Notes under the pieces: generated by a model
Told to the model about the DNA's origin: nothing
Databases searched by the model: none
Seen by the model: the letters and a program-made list of their open reading frames with translations, nothing else
Shown: one piece after another, positions 1 through 8,693 of the stretch
Layout of the letters: every line of letters starts with the position of its first letter
How positions within the stretch are numbered: the first letter of the stretch is position 1
Assembly (NCBI GenBank): GCA_030041985.1
Contig: JASIAM010000090.1
Span: forward strand, 1-42,579
DNA: 42,579 nt
DNA from: Bryobacteraceae bacterium
GTDB lineage: Bacteria; Acidobacteriota; Terriglobia; Bryobacterales; Bryobacteraceae
Reading direction: 5' to 3'
Translations under genes and position numbers: made by a program

Positions 1-2
1 CG

Positions 3-122
3 ACTGCGCAGCAGTTGACTCAAGCTGACCGATGGCGGGTGATTCTCAGCGCTGCCTTCCAGCAGTTTCTTCACGGCAAGCTGCTTGGAAGCACCGGTCG
101 GCTGGCTGAAGCTATGGGCTAA
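3..122 (+). CDS. C-terminal end of an unidentified gene, cut by the window start
   Basis: Frame 3 is open from the window edge and ends in TAA at 120-122. The 39 visible residues end in GSTGRLAEAMG and look like an ordinary soluble helical C-terminus, with two Gln-Gln pairs and alternating Leu and Ala. I do not recognise the family. It points towards the window interior and is followed by the relic at 185-298. The only support is the open frame reaching the edge and a protein-like composition. Confidence 0.35.
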   Translation, partial: TAQQLTQADRWRVILSAAFQQFLHGKLLGSTGRLAEAMG

Positions 123-184
123 CTGCCGTTTTTAGGTTTACGGGTGCGGTGGGCGGCAAGGTCCGGCATTGTTCGAATAGGGCG

Positions 185-298
185 CACGGCGGGACGCTAT
201 TTCAGCACGAAATTGGGGACATGCCGGTTGGGACACAGCCAAAGATGCTATGTGCGCTGCAGAACCAGGAATTCAGCGAGTCGGGTAAAGTGGGTCAG
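185..298 (+). pseudogene. Relic of a sigma-54 activator AAA+ domain
   Basis: The plus-strand translation contains GGTLFQHEIGDMPVGTQPKM followed by CALQNQEF. This matches the Walker B and following segment of NtrC-type activators. The intact copy in this window (22626-24026) reads [20 protein letters not shown] and then RTLQNQEV at the same place. In the relic the Walker B Leu-Asp has become Gln-His, and neither the Walker A nor the GAFTGA region can be found upstream, so it cannot be functional. It is either a decayed paralogue or a recombination scar of such a gene. Confidence 0.6.
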
Positions 299-369
299 CC
301 CAGTTGGAAACCCGCCGGGCTTTCTGTTTGATCTCAGCTTTTGGTTGGCGTCAACCTAGCGGGCGCGGC

Positions 370-1191
370 TCAAATGCTGATCACGGGGCAAGGGGACGTT
401 CTCAGAATGGAGTACGCATTCTGGAAGATGTGTCCCGTTAAACCATCACCGCCGTGCCTCCCAATCACGACTAAGTCGGCCTGGTACGCCGTCGCGGCAC
501 AAGCCACTACTTTAGCCGGTTCGCCCGGATCGATATAGACTTCGGCGGACACCCCGGTTTCCGCCTTCAATTCTTCTATTCGTTTGGTGCTCTGATCGGT
601 TAGATAGCTGACGAATTCGCGCCCATAGGATTCCGCGTCGATACCCGGTATGGCGTGAATGACGGCCAGGCGGGCTTCGGTTTCGGCTGCAAGTTCGCCG
701 GCCCAACGGAGGACATCGGAGCTGCGCGCGCTGAGATCGATTCCACAAAGGATACGGCGGCAGTGTATTGCTTCAAGCTGTGGCGCCGATTCGGCATGGA
801 CGCTAGTCCAGACCGGTGTATCCAGATCGTGCAGAACCTTTGCCGTAACGGAACCGAGGAGCAGACGGCGAAAATAGCCGAGGCCGTGAGTAGGCATCAT
901 AATAAGGTCGGGCCGCCATGACTGCTCGGCTCGCGCGATTTCCTGTTCGGGTTGGCCAACCACGAAAACCCGCTCGGTAGTGAAATACTTTAGCTCATTG
1001 GCCAAGAATCTGTCCAATTGGGCCTTCCGCGCCAGCAGGAATTCCTCGACAAGCACTTCTCCGTTCCCCACGGCGTGCAACAGCATGATTTTGGCTTCGA
1101 AGCGACCGGCGAGCCATTCTACATAGCGCGCCGTGCCTTGACAGGCGGAAGAGAAATCCACTGGGAACAGAATTTTCTTTATGAGTGACAT
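370..1191 (-). CDS. Tandem universal stress protein (two UspA domains)
   Basis: This 273-residue cytoplasmic protein has two Usp folds. The first starts KKILFPVDFS and carries the nucleotide-loop signature PTHGLGYFRRLLLGS near residue 110. The second starts RRILCGIDLS near 145 and ends GRHGGDGLTG...SPCPVISI, where the final Gly-Ser of the ATP loop is missing. The family binds ATP or AMP and is induced by starvation and anoxia; I infer that role here. A weak ribosome site (AGGAAG) precedes the ATG. I found no sigma-54 site at the usual distance, unlike most other units in the window, so it may be co-transcribed with the small reading frame just upstream. Two close relatives lie at 24979 and 38004. 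Confidence 0.93.
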   Translation of the reverse strand: MSLIKKILFPVDFSSACQGTARYVEWLAGRFEAKIMLLHAVGNGEVLVEEFLLARKAQLDRFLANELKYFTTERVFVVGQPEQEIARAEQSWRPDLIMMPTHGLGYFRRLLLGSVTAKVLHDLDTPVWTSVHAESAPQLEAIHCRRILCGIDLSARSSDVLRWAGELAAETEARLAVIHAIPGIDAESYGREFVSYLTDQSTKRIEELKAETGVSAEVYIDPGEPAKVVACAATAYQADLVVIGRHGGDGLTGHIFQNAYSILRTSPCPVISI

Positions 1192-1199
1192 AAGGCTTC

Positions 1200-1364
1200 C
1201 TAGCTGTTGGATGAATGATAGTGTTCCAAAATCTTGAGGCCCGGGCCGGTCACAGCGGCGAACTCTTTCAAGCCTTCGTAACTGACCATGTTTTGCCTCT
1301 CAGTATCCAGTGACTCTACATTCGCCTCCAGATACCCCTGATGAATGGGCACGCGGGTTTCCAT
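1200..1364 (-). CDS. Possible 54-residue protein upstream of the Usp gene
   Basis: The reading frame starts METRVPIHQG and ends LKILEHYHSSNS, stopping 8 nt before the Usp start. Its residue composition is protein-like (acidic, few Arg or Cys), unlike the overlapping frames. There is no clear ribosome site, and the frame continues upstream without a stop into sequence that does not look coding. It could be a real short gene, or the surviving 3' end of a decayed gene. No family is recognised. Confidence 0.25.
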   Translation of the reverse strand: METRVPIHQGYLEANVESLDTERQNMVSYEGLKEFAAVTGPGLKILEHYHSSNS

Positions 1365-2496
1365 CGCAATCAAGCGTGGAAGCGATTGTATACGGCAAAA
1401 TGGAGCCTGCGCGGAAGGGACGGTTGGTTCAAATCGCGCAGGGGCTGGCGAGATGGCGCAGCACAGCGGACCTGGGAGATAGCAGCGAAGCTTTTGTGCA
1501 GGACGACCGCGCCTTCTGGAGTAAGCGTTCCCATGGCACCGAATAAACGCGCGAGCATCTGGCTCATCGGTGATAGCCTTGAATCGGCCACATCGTCCGG
1601 CCATGAAAGGATCTTGCACCGCCAGATCGCCAAGCAATCCGCCAAACTCTCGAGGGGATCTCTGCCATATGGCCAGGCAGTGTTCGAGCCATTCAGCCAG
1701 GCACTAGCATCGCCGGCTTGAGCAGCCAGTCCTTGGGGCGCTCCAACAGCCACTCCAGGCCGCGCGGCGCATCGGGGATGCGGATGGCCGCCGTATCTTC
1801 GCCGAGCGCCCGTGAAGCCCAGGATTCGGCGTAAATGCACGGTGAAACCGGGCCAGTTCGGAATCCTCATATTCCTCAATCAATTGTTCCATGCCCATAG
1901 AATGCTCTGGGATGTATATTGGTACGGTTCGGGAGAGACCGATCGTCTTATCAGGATCTCGTGCCGTCTCTATTGCGGCGGGAAGGGCCATGCTGGAGAG
2001 CGGAATTTCGAAAATCAGGGCAACTCGCTGAGACCCTCGTTCCCTACGCCCATTCGAACCGCCGCGGCTTAAGACACACGGTGAAGGGAAGCCGGATATG
2101 GCGGGTGTGAGGTTCCCCGTATTCCGAGAAGGCAAAGCAAACGATCTCGCGTCCTGCGGCGCCCGCGCCGACCTCGATGCTCGTAAGTTGAATGGAGATC
2201 GGGGGCTGTGGCAGAGCCTGGAGCACGCGGTGCCCGAAAAACTCTATCACGAGACCGAGACCTTCGAATGCACACGCGAGCCTGATATCCAGATGCTTGC
2301 CGGTCGGCGCATACCAAGGCCTTGAGGGTTGGCGGTAAGGTCACCAGACGCGCTAGCCAGCCACACGCGCGGGAACGGCGGCTCATTCCGCCATCCGGGC
2401 GCGGATGCTGCGATTCGCATAATACGGATGTAGATCGCAAGAGACCCCGTTTCCGGAACCGCTCGTTGCCGTAACGGGGAAAGACACACACGATCT
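1365..2496. other. Stretch without an intact gene; probably decayed coding DNA
   Basis: No frame here gives a convincing full-length protein. Short protein-like segments occur on the minus strand in different frames. Examples are IRLPFTVCLKP and FEGLGLVIEFFGHRVLQ around 2044-2300, MEQLIEEYEDSELARFHRAF near 1850, and LEWLLERPKDWLLKPAMLVPG near 1720-1790. Because the plausible segments jump between frames, I read this as one or two frameshifted old minus-strand genes rather than as a promoter region. Their families cannot be named. Confidence 0.4.
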
Positions 2497-2916
2497 TCAG
2501 CCGTTCCCGGCCAATTCTTCGATCGGTTCGCAAACATGGATTTCGATGTGCGGGGGATCGATCAAAGTATTGTGAATTAGGCAGAGCCGCACGGCGGCTG
2601 CGAGGCCTTGCTGGACCTTGTCGTCAAAATCGAAAGGCTCATGTATTTCGATCTCGATTTCGGCGATCCGGACCGGGCGCCCAGCTTTCGCACCTTTCAC
2701 TCGCACATGCAGGCCATCGACGCCGACGTTGCGCGCGAGCAAATACTCCATTGCATAATAAGCGGCACAGGAACCAAGCGAAGCAAGGAATAACTCGGGT
2801 GGCGTCATGCCGGCATCCGAACCACCTTCCTCCAGCGGCTGATCGGTCACAACCTGGTGACCGCGGGCGGTGGCCAAAAACCGTTTGCCGCGATCATAAT
2901 AGACATCAGCTTTCAT
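2497..2916 (-). CDS. OsmC/YhfA-family protein
   Basis: This 139-residue protein begins MKADVYYDRGKRFLATARG and contains the family core GMTPPELFLASLGSCAAYY, with a conserved Cys near residue 58. Members are thiol peroxidases or related redox stress proteins; the second peroxidatic Cys expected later in OsmC is visible as CLIH near residue 112. The start at 2916 is fixed by a strong ribosome site (GGGAGG) 5-6 nt upstream; longer versions of the frame lack one. It lies 19 nt after a truncated CBS-protein relic, and a sigma-54 promoter candidate precedes both, so they appear co-transcribed. It probably belongs to the stress set of this locus. Confidence 0.92.
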   Translation of the reverse strand: MKADVYYDRGKRFLATARGHQVVTDQPLEEGGSDAGMTPPELFLASLGSCAAYYAMEYLLARNVGVDGLHVRVKGAKAGRPVRIAEIEIEIHEPFDFDDKVQQGLAAAVRLCLIHNTLIDPPHIEIHVCEPIEELAGNG

Positions 2917-2935
2917 ATGTCCTCCCAACAACGTC

Positions 2936-3121
2936 CTACGGCTCCGCGCCAACCAAAGCGATCGGGCCGTGCGCGGCACGCCGGCAAATTGCCTGCAGCG
3001 TTTCGACGTGATCCGTGAAATCAATCTGCGAACCGGCTCTGCCATGGAAAATAATGTCGTCCATATTATGCTGGGGATGACAGAACTTCGCATCGCGAAC
3101 CATGATTGCTGCCACTTTCAA
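2936..3121 (-). pseudogene. Truncated copy of the CBS-domain protein gene
   Basis: The frame starts (TTG) KVAAIMVRDAKFCHPQHNM, which matches the start of the intact CBS protein at 11910 (MKVNEVMVRDVKFCHPGND). After about 18 residues the similarity ends and the frame runs to a stop at 2936 through unrelated sequence. Both CBS domains are missing and the ATG has become TTG. A sigma-54 promoter sits just upstream (3147-3162), so the promoter and 5' end seem to have survived while the rest was deleted, leaving OsmC next to the promoter. A short regulatory peptide is an alternative, but the clean loss of homology favours a deletion scar. Confidence 0.65.
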
Positions 3122-3146
3122 GGGCTGTCCGTTCCGCTGTTTTGGA

Positions 3147-3162
3147 TGCAGTTATCCGGCCA
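3147..3162 (-). promoter_or_regulatory. Sigma-54 promoter before the CBS relic and OsmC
   Basis: The minus strand reads TGGCCGGATAACTGCA, against the consensus TGGCACGNNNNTTGCW. GG and GC are separated by exactly 10 nt, with matches at TGGC, G and TGCA. The -12 C lies 27 nt before the TTG of the relic, in line with the other units. Confidence 0.6.
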
Positions 3163-3328
3163 GGCCCGTGACCTAGCAGCGGCAGGAATTGGGTCCAGCG
3201 CGTACCGCGAGAACCGCCAAATGACGCGGCATCTGCGCGACATGACTCACTGGAGGCGACCAAGCGCGTGAACATTCGGGTTAGACGATTATCTCCTGGG
3301 AATGAATGGCCAAGCTACCAGGCGGATG

Positions 3329-3344
3329 TGGCGCATACCGTGCA
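3329..3344 (+). promoter_or_regulatory. Sigma-54 promoter before the YbaK-like gene
   Basis: The plus strand reads TGGCGCATACCGTGCA, with GG-N10-GC spacing and matches at TGGC, C and TGCA. The predicted start of transcription (about 3355) falls just before the ribosome site, and the -12 C is 24 nt before the ATG at 3367. It is divergent from the site at 3147-3162. Confidence 0.55.
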
Positions 3345-3366
3345 CAAGAATCAGCGGAGACGCGAA

Positions 3367-3858
3367 ATGAAATTAATCGATTATTGGCTCACTTATCTGG
3401 CGAAGCATCACATCCGGTTCTCTCATTCCACACACCCACGAACAGAGACGGCGTTCGAAACTGCCGATGTCGGCAGGATGCCCCCGCACGACTTTGCCAA
3501 AACGGTCGTCTACCACTGCGACGATGGTTTCGGAATGGCCGTCGTGCCTGCCGACCAGTTCCTGGATTTTAAAAAGCTTACCGATGTGCTCCACGTCTCT
3601 TACATTCGGAAGGCCAACGAAGCGGAACTCGGCAGCCTGTTCCCCGATTGCGAGCTCGGCGCGATGCCGCCATTCGGGAAGAGGTATAACATGCCGGTTA
3701 TTGTGGACCGCGTTGTTGCAGGGCACGACTTCATCACGTTTGTTCTCGGAACTCACCGGGATACGATCAGCATAAGTTTCGCTGATTTCGAGCGCTTGGC
3801 TGAGCCGGTCATTGCCTCAATCGCTGCGCCTTCCGAAGTTCTTGTTTCCAGCAAGTAA
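3367..3858 (+). CDS. YbaK/ProX-type aminoacyl-tRNA deacylase domain protein
   Basis: This 163-residue single-domain protein has the YbaK pattern: an N-terminal helix (MKLIDYWLTYLAKHHIRFSH), then HDFAKTVVYHCDDGFGMAV with the conserved Lys, and GAMPPFGKRYNMPVIVD with the Gly-Pro-Phe loop. The family hydrolyses mischarged aminoacyl-tRNAs in trans. The start at 3367 is chosen for the GGAGA ribosome site and domain fit; an upstream in-frame ATG at 3268 would add 33 non-conserved residues lying across the sigma-54 promoter. Standing among stress genes, it may guard translation accuracy under stress, but that is inference. The substrate cannot be read from the sequence. Confidence 0.85.
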   Translation: MKLIDYWLTYLAKHHIRFSHSTHPRTETAFETADVGRMPPHDFAKTVVYHCDDGFGMAVVPADQFLDFKKLTDVLHVSYIRKANEAELGSLFPDCELGAMPPFGKRYNMPVIVDRVVAGHDFITFVLGTHRDTISISFADFERLAEPVIASIAAPSEVLVSSK

Positions 3859-4562
3859 GCGCTGGATAAGAGGCCGCGGCTCCAGAAGACCCGCGCGGCG
3901 GTCGGAGCGCTCTACGCTTTCAAAGCAACAGCTATCCCTGACGGCCACTGGGAAAAGTTCTCCTCTTACCCATCGTGCGCTGCACCAAAGGGATGCGACA
4001 CTACGCCGCGTTGCCGGCGCAAACCTTGACTTGCAATTATAAGGATCTGGTCTTTTGTCCACAGCCAGAGGGTCCGGGCCGAGTTCATCTCGGCCATTGG
4101 ATCGATCGGCTCATTTCGGATCTTCATTCGCCCGCGATGCGCGAGACAACACGCGCGTTCTCGACATCTTGCAGCCCCGTCAACACCGTCTTCCGGCAAG
4201 TGATTAAACACTACATCTCGAAAAGTCTACTGCGCGTTATTGAAAACGATCGCACCACCCTGGAACGCCGGCCAGGACAGCTCAGGTGGCGCTGCCCGCG
4301 AACGCGGCGCCGCTATTTTGCCAGAGGCGGCAGGTTTCCGGATCGCACTCGTAAAGCGGCCCTTCTCCGCGACCGATGCAAACGCTGACCCTGTAAGCTG
4401 GCCAATTCTCCCTAAGAGGGTCTGGGATTCTTTTACTTTCACGATCGGTCCTCTTCCGAGGAGTGCTCGCGAGTGTAACCGGACGGGTGCCTTAGTTCTG
4501 CTGCGCAACGCCGGGCTGTCGCGTACGAGCGTTGCGCCACGCAGCCTCAGTTCGCGATGCAT
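3859..4562. other. Intergenic stretch with no recognised gene
   Basis: Several open frames exist on both strands (for example 4227-4562 minus and 4240-4785 plus), but they are rich in Arg, Cys and Ser and lack ribosome sites, which is typical of chance frames in GC-rich DNA. I see no repeat, RNA gene or promoter that I would defend here. Confidence 0.5.
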
Positions 4563-5093
4563 TCAGACCTTCGCGGGCGGCGGAAAGTTGCGGAAAACAT
4601 CCACCACCGCTTTTTGCAGCTTCTTTTCGTCTTTCTCCGGATTCTGCGTCAGGGTGTCGGAACAGTCTCCATGCCAGATAACGTTCTTAGACTGCGCGTC
4701 GAAGATGTCGATGTGCAGTGTGCCGACGGGTGTGCGCTCAACAGTCGTTGTTGCGAACCCAGGACCGCCCCACCAGCCGTGGTGATACCAGCCGCCGCGG
4801 AATCCGCCATCATACCAGGTTTCGAACGTCCTCTCCGTATATGTCGAACCGACCACGACGATGGTTGCGTCGGCGCCCGAGTCGACTTTGCGCCAGCCTT
4901 TGGCCAGGAGCTGGTTGTCGATCGCGTTAGCGACCCGATCTTTCCAGAGTGGCGCCTCCACGTTGACAGCGATCCATGAGTAAGTGTGATATTCGGCAAA
5001 ATTAATCGAATGGTCGTAATCGGCAACGACTTTTGCGAACAGACAGGTGACGGAAACAACAGCTTCCAGAACCACAACCTGTGTAATCTTCAT
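4563..5093 (-). CDS. DUF4136-family exported protein
   Basis: This 176-residue protein has an N-terminal hydrophobic segment (residues 3-25) that looks like a signal peptide, followed by the DUF4136 layout. That layout is DYDHSINFAEYHTYSW near the start, the dual repeat KDRVANAIDNQLLAKGWRKVD, then TIVVVGSTYTERTFETWYD, a Gly/Trp/His-rich loop (GGWYHHGWWGGPGF) and VGTLHIDIFDAQSKNVIWHG. Function is unknown for this envelope family. The ribosome site GGAGG is clear, and a nearly perfect sigma-54 promoter lies directly upstream. The gene is divergent from the small secreted protein at 5238, which has its own sigma-54 promoter. Confidence 0.88.
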   Translation of the reverse strand: MKITQVVVLEAVVSVTCLFAKVVADYDHSINFAEYHTYSWIAVNVEAPLWKDRVANAIDNQLLAKGWRKVDSGADATIVVVGSTYTERTFETWYDGGFRGGWYHHGWWGGPGFATTTVERTPVGTLHIDIFDAQSKNVIWHGDCSDTLTQNPEKDEKKLQKAVVDVFRNFPPPAKV

Positions 5094-5116
5094 GCAGCAC
5101 CTCCGTTACCAGTTAC

Positions 5117-5132
5117 GGCAAGCCTCGTGCCA
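5117..5132 (-). promoter_or_regulatory. Near-perfect sigma-54 promoter before the DUF4136 gene
   Basis: The minus strand reads TGGCACGAGGCTTGCC. All seven bases of the -24 element (TGGCACG) and TTGC of the -12 element match the consensus, with exact spacing. The -12 C is 25 nt from the ATG and the expected start of transcription (about 5106) lies just before the GGAGG. This is the best sigma-54 site in the window. Confidence 0.85.
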
Positions 5133-5209
5133 GGATTTGGCTGGAAGTCCTGTTGAATAATTGCTGTCCCGCGAGGTCGTCATTCCCTGGGCTTTTCAAT
5201 CGCGTTTTG

Positions 5210-5225
5210 TGGCCAGACTCTTGCA
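5210..5225 (+). promoter_or_regulatory. Sigma-54 promoter before the small Ig-like protein
   Basis: The plus strand reads TGGCCAGACTCTTGCA, matching TGGC, G and TTGCA with exact GG-N10-GC spacing. The predicted transcript start (about 5236) is only 2 nt before the ATG at 5238, implying a leaderless mRNA. This agrees with the absence of any ribosome site. Confidence 0.75.
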
Positions 5226-5237
5226 TCCTACTTGAGT

Positions 5238-5606
5238 ATGAAACGAACACTTCTATTGCTTCTTCTGGTGTTATCGGCGTTTGTGACTGCTCTTGCTGTC
5301 ATACATAATAGAGCTAAAGGCGCACTCCAAGCCGACTATCCTAAGATTGTTTCCTTCAAAGCAACACCGCCGGTAATCCATGCTGGGGAATCAACGGAAT
5401 TATCTTGGGAAACCACGAGCAGAGGGTCGGTAGCAATGGAATGGTGCCCGGAAAGCGATCCCAGAGGACAGATTCATCGCATGGATGGGCTACCGCCAAA
5501 GGGCACGATGACGGTAGAGCCTAAAGAAAGCACAATCTATATTCTTGAATGCGAGACGAAGGAATGGATGTGCGCGACGGCCAGCGCCACTGTACGTGTC
5601 GAGTGA
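5238..5606 (+). CDS. Small secreted protein with an Ig-like fold
   Basis: This 122-residue protein begins with a strong signal peptide (MKRT followed by a Leu run to about residue 22). The mature part is beta-rich: IVSFKATPPVIHAGESTELSWETT, a typical opening of bacterial Ig-like or PKD-like repeats, then a closing strand ILECETKEWMCATASATVRV. Three Cys in the mature part could allow a disulphide. The ATG at 5238 is preferred over the TTG at 5232 because the latter lies upstream of the predicted transcription start. It is divergent from the DUF4136 gene. Function is unknown; it is likely periplasmic or surface-exposed. Confidence 0.8.
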   Translation: MKRTLLLLLLVLSAFVTALAVIHNRAKGALQADYPKIVSFKATPPVIHAGESTELSWETTSRGSVAMEWCPESDPRGQIHRMDGLPPKGTMTVEPKESTIYILECETKEWMCATASATVRVE

Positions 5607-5648
5607 CGTGCATTCTCATGCCCAGGACAATCACATGCTGAGGATCAC

Positions 5649-6488
5649 TTATTTGAACCATTCCGCACCCAACATAATGACCTCGATCTCTTCCGTGATT
5701 TCTTCCTGCCTCAATGCGTTGTGGCGGCGTGCAAGCTCAGCCGAAACGCGTTCGAGCCGGCTTACTGCCGATTCCATGTGCTGTAGGCGCTTCCGATTTT
5801 CTGCTGCCAATGACCGATACAGCACCTCCTGTAGCGCCGCTATCAAATACTGGTTACCTAACTCCCTAAGAAATACTTCAGGCTCCACATTCAGCATAGG
5901 CGGATACGCTGATGGCGCCAGCTTGCTTTTTGACTGTTTAAACGGTCTCAAGACGGAAATTTGGACGTCTTCGGAATCCTCGGCCTTGTGAAGAACGGTG
6001 AGACGTAGCGGGCTAGAAACTGCCCTCCCGGAAGCCAACTCGCTGAGAGTTTGGGTCACATTGGTCAGTACGGAATCCACTTCTTCCACCACGCTTGCGC
6101 CGTTGACGAATGCAGTGACCCGCAGGTCGCCGGCCATTTTATTTGCCAGCTTGCCCCCGATAACTACCAGTGCCGCCCCCCCCAGCACGCCTCCATAGCG
6201 CTCCAAGGTATGCAGCAATGCTTCGTTGAAGTCGCCGCAAAAGCCCCGTTCGCTTCCAACAATCACGTACACCTCCTGGAACCTGGCCGTTCTGGGAAGT
6301 CGTTGCGGATAAAACGAGAGGAAGTCAGCCGCCGCGGATTCTAATGTTGTGATGACTTTGTGTTGGGTATCGACCAGGCGCGCCAGACGGTGAATTTGCA
6401 TCAAGGAGAGATTCTTCATGGCATTCATGATCTCCTTGATCTCATCGAGACTGCGAATTTGCTCTTCCAAATCCCGGCACTTGCTCAT
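5649..6488 (-). CDS. atpG: N-ATPase subunit gamma
   Basis: This 279-residue protein is the central shaft of the rotary ATPase. It opens [24 protein letters not shown], the conserved N-terminal coiled-coil start, and contains the middle segment [17 protein letters not shown] and a C-terminal helix with [21 protein letters not shown]. It is divergent from F-type gamma, as expected in N-type enzymes. The start at 6488 overlaps the atpA stop as ATGA, so translation is coupled; a longer version starting at 6518 would run back into atpA. It is the last gene of the operon. Confidence 0.93.
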   Translation of the reverse strand: MSKCRDLEEQIRSLDEIKEIMNAMKNLSLMQIHRLARLVDTQHKVITTLESAAADFLSFYPQRLPRTARFQEVYVIVGSERGFCGDFNEALLHTLERYGGVLGGAALVVIGGKLANKMAGDLRVTAFVNGASVVEEVDSVLTNVTQTLSELASGRAVSSPLRLTVLHKAEDSEDVQISVLRPFKQSKSKLAPSAYPPMLNVEPEVFLRELGNQYLIAALQEVLYRSLAAENRKRLQHMESAVSRLERVSAELARRHNALRQEEITEEIEVIMLGAEWFK

Positions 6489-7945
6489 GCTGTACTCTCT
6501 GCCGGCGAAGTAAGCCACCGCCTTACCGCTTCTTTCCAGACTTCCCGATCATCTTCGAGGCGCAAGTTGCTTTGCGCGACTCCGCTGGCAAGCCTGGCCA
6601 AAGCGCCCTGAATATTGCTGGTCTCGTCAAGTAATCGTTCATTAAAGGCAATGAGCCATGCCAGATGAAACTCGGGTGTTACCGGCGATAGGCGATCTTG
6701 TTTTAGCGTTTCGCGCAGCACACGGCCGCGTTTGATCCGAGCTTCGATGGATGCCTCAAGCCGCGCGCCAAATCGCGTAAACACCTCCAGTTCTAGGAAT
6801 TGGAGATAATCGAGCTTCGTGCGGCCCACTTCCTGGGATATCTTGGGGTGTTGAGCTTTACCACCGATCCTAGAGACCGACTTGGTGACATCGATCGCCG
6901 GTAGAAGCCCACCGGCAAACAAAGCCGCATTGAAATAGATCTGGCCATCGGTGATTGAGATTAAGTTAGTGGGGATGTAGGCGGCAATTTCGCCTTCATT
7001 CGTCTCCACGATTGGAAGTGCCGTCATGCTGCCGCCTCCGTGCGGCGCTGCGAGTCGAGTGGAGCGCTCAAGCAATCTGGAATGCAAGTAGAAGATGTCA
7101 CCCGGATAAGCCTCGCGGCCAGGCGGCCGGCGCAATAGCAGAGATAACTCCCGGTATGCCTGGGCGTGCGTTGTCAGGTCGTCGTAAACGATCAAAGTGT
7201 CTCTGCCCTGATTCATCCAGGACTCGGCGATTGCACATCCGGCGAAGGGAGCAAGATATTTGAGCCCGGGCGTGCTAGTCGCCTCGGCCACGACCAAAGT
7301 CGTATGTGCGAGGGCGCCTGCGTCGCGCAGAGCGGCTATGGTGCTTACCACTGCGGATCGTTTCTGTCCGACTAGGACATAGACACACAGAACATTTTTG
7401 TCCCTTTGATTGATGACGGTATCGATGGCGAATGAGCTCTTGCCTAAGCCGTTGTCCCCAATTACTAATTGTCGCTGCCCTTTTCCAATTGGAATCAGCA
7501 CGTCCACAACCTTGTTGCCTGTGTAGAGTGGCTGGTCGACAAAGTCCCGGGCGACAATAGGTGGAGACATCGCCTCCAACTCCTGGCGCCCTGAGCACGA
7601 AGGCAGAGATCCCCCATCGAGTGGAAGGCCGAGCGGATCGACAACACGGCCAAGCAGCGCGTCACCCACGGGGGTACTGAGCCGCTGGCCTGATAAGTAC
7701 GCCGTAGCGCCTGCGGTGAGCGTAACCCCCTCTCTCAGTAGCACGGCGCCAACAGCATCCCGACCGAGCGAGAACACGACAGCTTGGCTGCCATCCTCGA
7801 AATCAACGATCTCGTCCATTGACGCGGAAGGAAGTCCATCGATTCGCGCAACACCATCCCCGATCGACAAAATACTTCCCTGTTCGGTAATCCTTGGACC
7901 GAAGCGGTAGTGGTCCAGCCAATCGTATCGATTACTCGCCGCCAT
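6485..7945 (-). CDS. atpA: N-ATPase subunit alpha
   Basis: This 486-residue non-catalytic nucleotide-binding subunit has the N-terminal barrel up to about residue 85, the P-loop [18 protein letters not shown] (atypical, as common in N-type alpha), and then [20 protein letters not shown] and [12 protein letters not shown], all alpha hallmarks. The start at 7945 (MAASNRYDW) is chosen because it overlaps atpF by only 14 nt and follows a GGCGGGA ribosome site; starting at 8059 would give 38 residues that only shadow atpF. It forms the catalytic head with AtpD. Confidence 0.95.
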   Translation of the reverse strand: MAASNRYDWLDHYRFGPRITEQGSILSIGDGVARIDGLPSASMDEIVDFEDGSQAVVFSLGRDAVGAVLLREGVTLTAGATAYLSGQRLSTPVGDALLGRVVDPLGLPLDGGSLPSCSGRQELEAMSPPIVARDFVDQPLYTGNKVVDVLIPIGKGQRQLVIGDNGLGKSSFAIDTVINQRDKNVLCVYVLVGQKRSAVVSTIAALRDAGALAHTTLVVAEATSTPGLKYLAPFAGCAIAESWMNQGRDTLIVYDDLTTHAQAYRELSLLLRRPPGREAYPGDIFYLHSRLLERSTRLAAPHGGGSMTALPIVETNEGEIAAYIPTNLISITDGQIYFNAALFAGGLLPAIDVTKSVSRIGGKAQHPKISQEVGRTKLDYLQFLELEVFTRFGARLEASIEARIKRGRVLRETLKQDRLSPVTPEFHLAWLIAFNERLLDETSNIQGALARLASGVAQSNLRLEDDREVWKEAVRRWLTSPAESTA

Positions 7946-8684
7946 GTCCCGCCATTTCCGAAAAGAAGCCCAGTTCGTCTTTGAGGTTGCCGTGAACGAT
8001 CCAAGGTCCGATGGAGATGCGCAATCCAGCCAATAAGCCTCTGTCTTCGCAGAATTCAATAGTCGCGCCGTTCCCGCTTATCTGCTTCAGGACTGCGCTT
8101 ACCGCATCACGCTGCACGTCAGAAATCGGAAACGCGCTTGTTACTCGTATCGGGCGGCCGTTGCTCGCACTTCCAGCGCGAAGCGCGGCCATTTGTGCCT
8201 CCGGCAGTTTTCGAAGGTCTTCCAGGATAACGGCTGTAAGCTTGGATTCCAATTCCGGAGAGGCGATCCGGGCGAACAGGCGCGCAGTGAATTCAACTCC
8301 GGCGCGCCCCCCCGCCTCCCGCGCTTTCTCTTGCAGTTCTTTAAGCCTTCGTTCTTCCAGAACATGCGCTTTCTCACGTTCCTGGCTGAGAGACTCTTCA
8401 AGAGCGGCCGTCATTTTCTCGCGACGCACTTCGATTTCCTCATTCAAGCGCGTGTAAAGTGTTTCCTTTTCCTTCTCCCATTCGCCCAAACGGTTCCGAT
8501 ATTGCCCTTCTAATGCTTTCGCCTCCTCTTGACGTGTCTGGGCATCTGCGAGTTGTTTCTCGATTGCCGCTCGCCGCTGCGCAACGGCCGCAAGCACGGG
8601 CTTATAAAGAAAGCGCTTGAGCAACCACACTAAGATTAGGAAGTTGATGATTTCGAGCCAAAAAGTGGACCAGTCGAGTTGCAC
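7932..8684 (-). CDS. atpF: N-ATPase subunit b with delta-like C-terminus
   Basis: This 250-residue protein starts at GTG. There is one membrane helix (residues about 7-25, [19 protein letters not shown]), then a long Glu/Lys/Arg coiled coil to about 160. The C-terminal domain ([19 protein letters not shown] ... [21 protein letters not shown]) resembles the C-terminal part of F-type delta (OSCP). No separate atpH is present, as usual for N-ATPases, so this fused stator arm should do both jobs. It lies 9 nt after atpE and overlaps atpA. Confidence 0.94.
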   Translation of the reverse strand: MQLDWSTFWLEIINFLILVWLLKRFLYKPVLAAVAQRRAAIEKQLADAQTRQEEAKALEGQYRNRLGEWEKEKETLYTRLNEEIEVRREKMTAALEESLSQEREKAHVLEERRLKELQEKAREAGGRAGVEFTARLFARIASPELESKLTAVILEDLRKLPEAQMAALRAGSASNGRPIRVTSAFPISDVQRDAVSAVLKQISGNGATIEFCEDRGLLAGLRISIGPWIVHGNLKDELGFFSEMAGHGGE

Positions 8685-8693
8685 GACAGCCCT

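Noticed and set aside
1310-1721. Plus-strand frames of 78 and 126 residues
   Set aside because: Low-complexity composition typical of chance frames in GC-rich DNA, and no start signal.
4227-4785. Protein-coding frames of 111 and 181 residues on both strands
   Set aside because: Biased to Arg, Ser and Cys, no ribosome site, no recognisable motif, and one overlaps the DUF4136 gene on the other strand.
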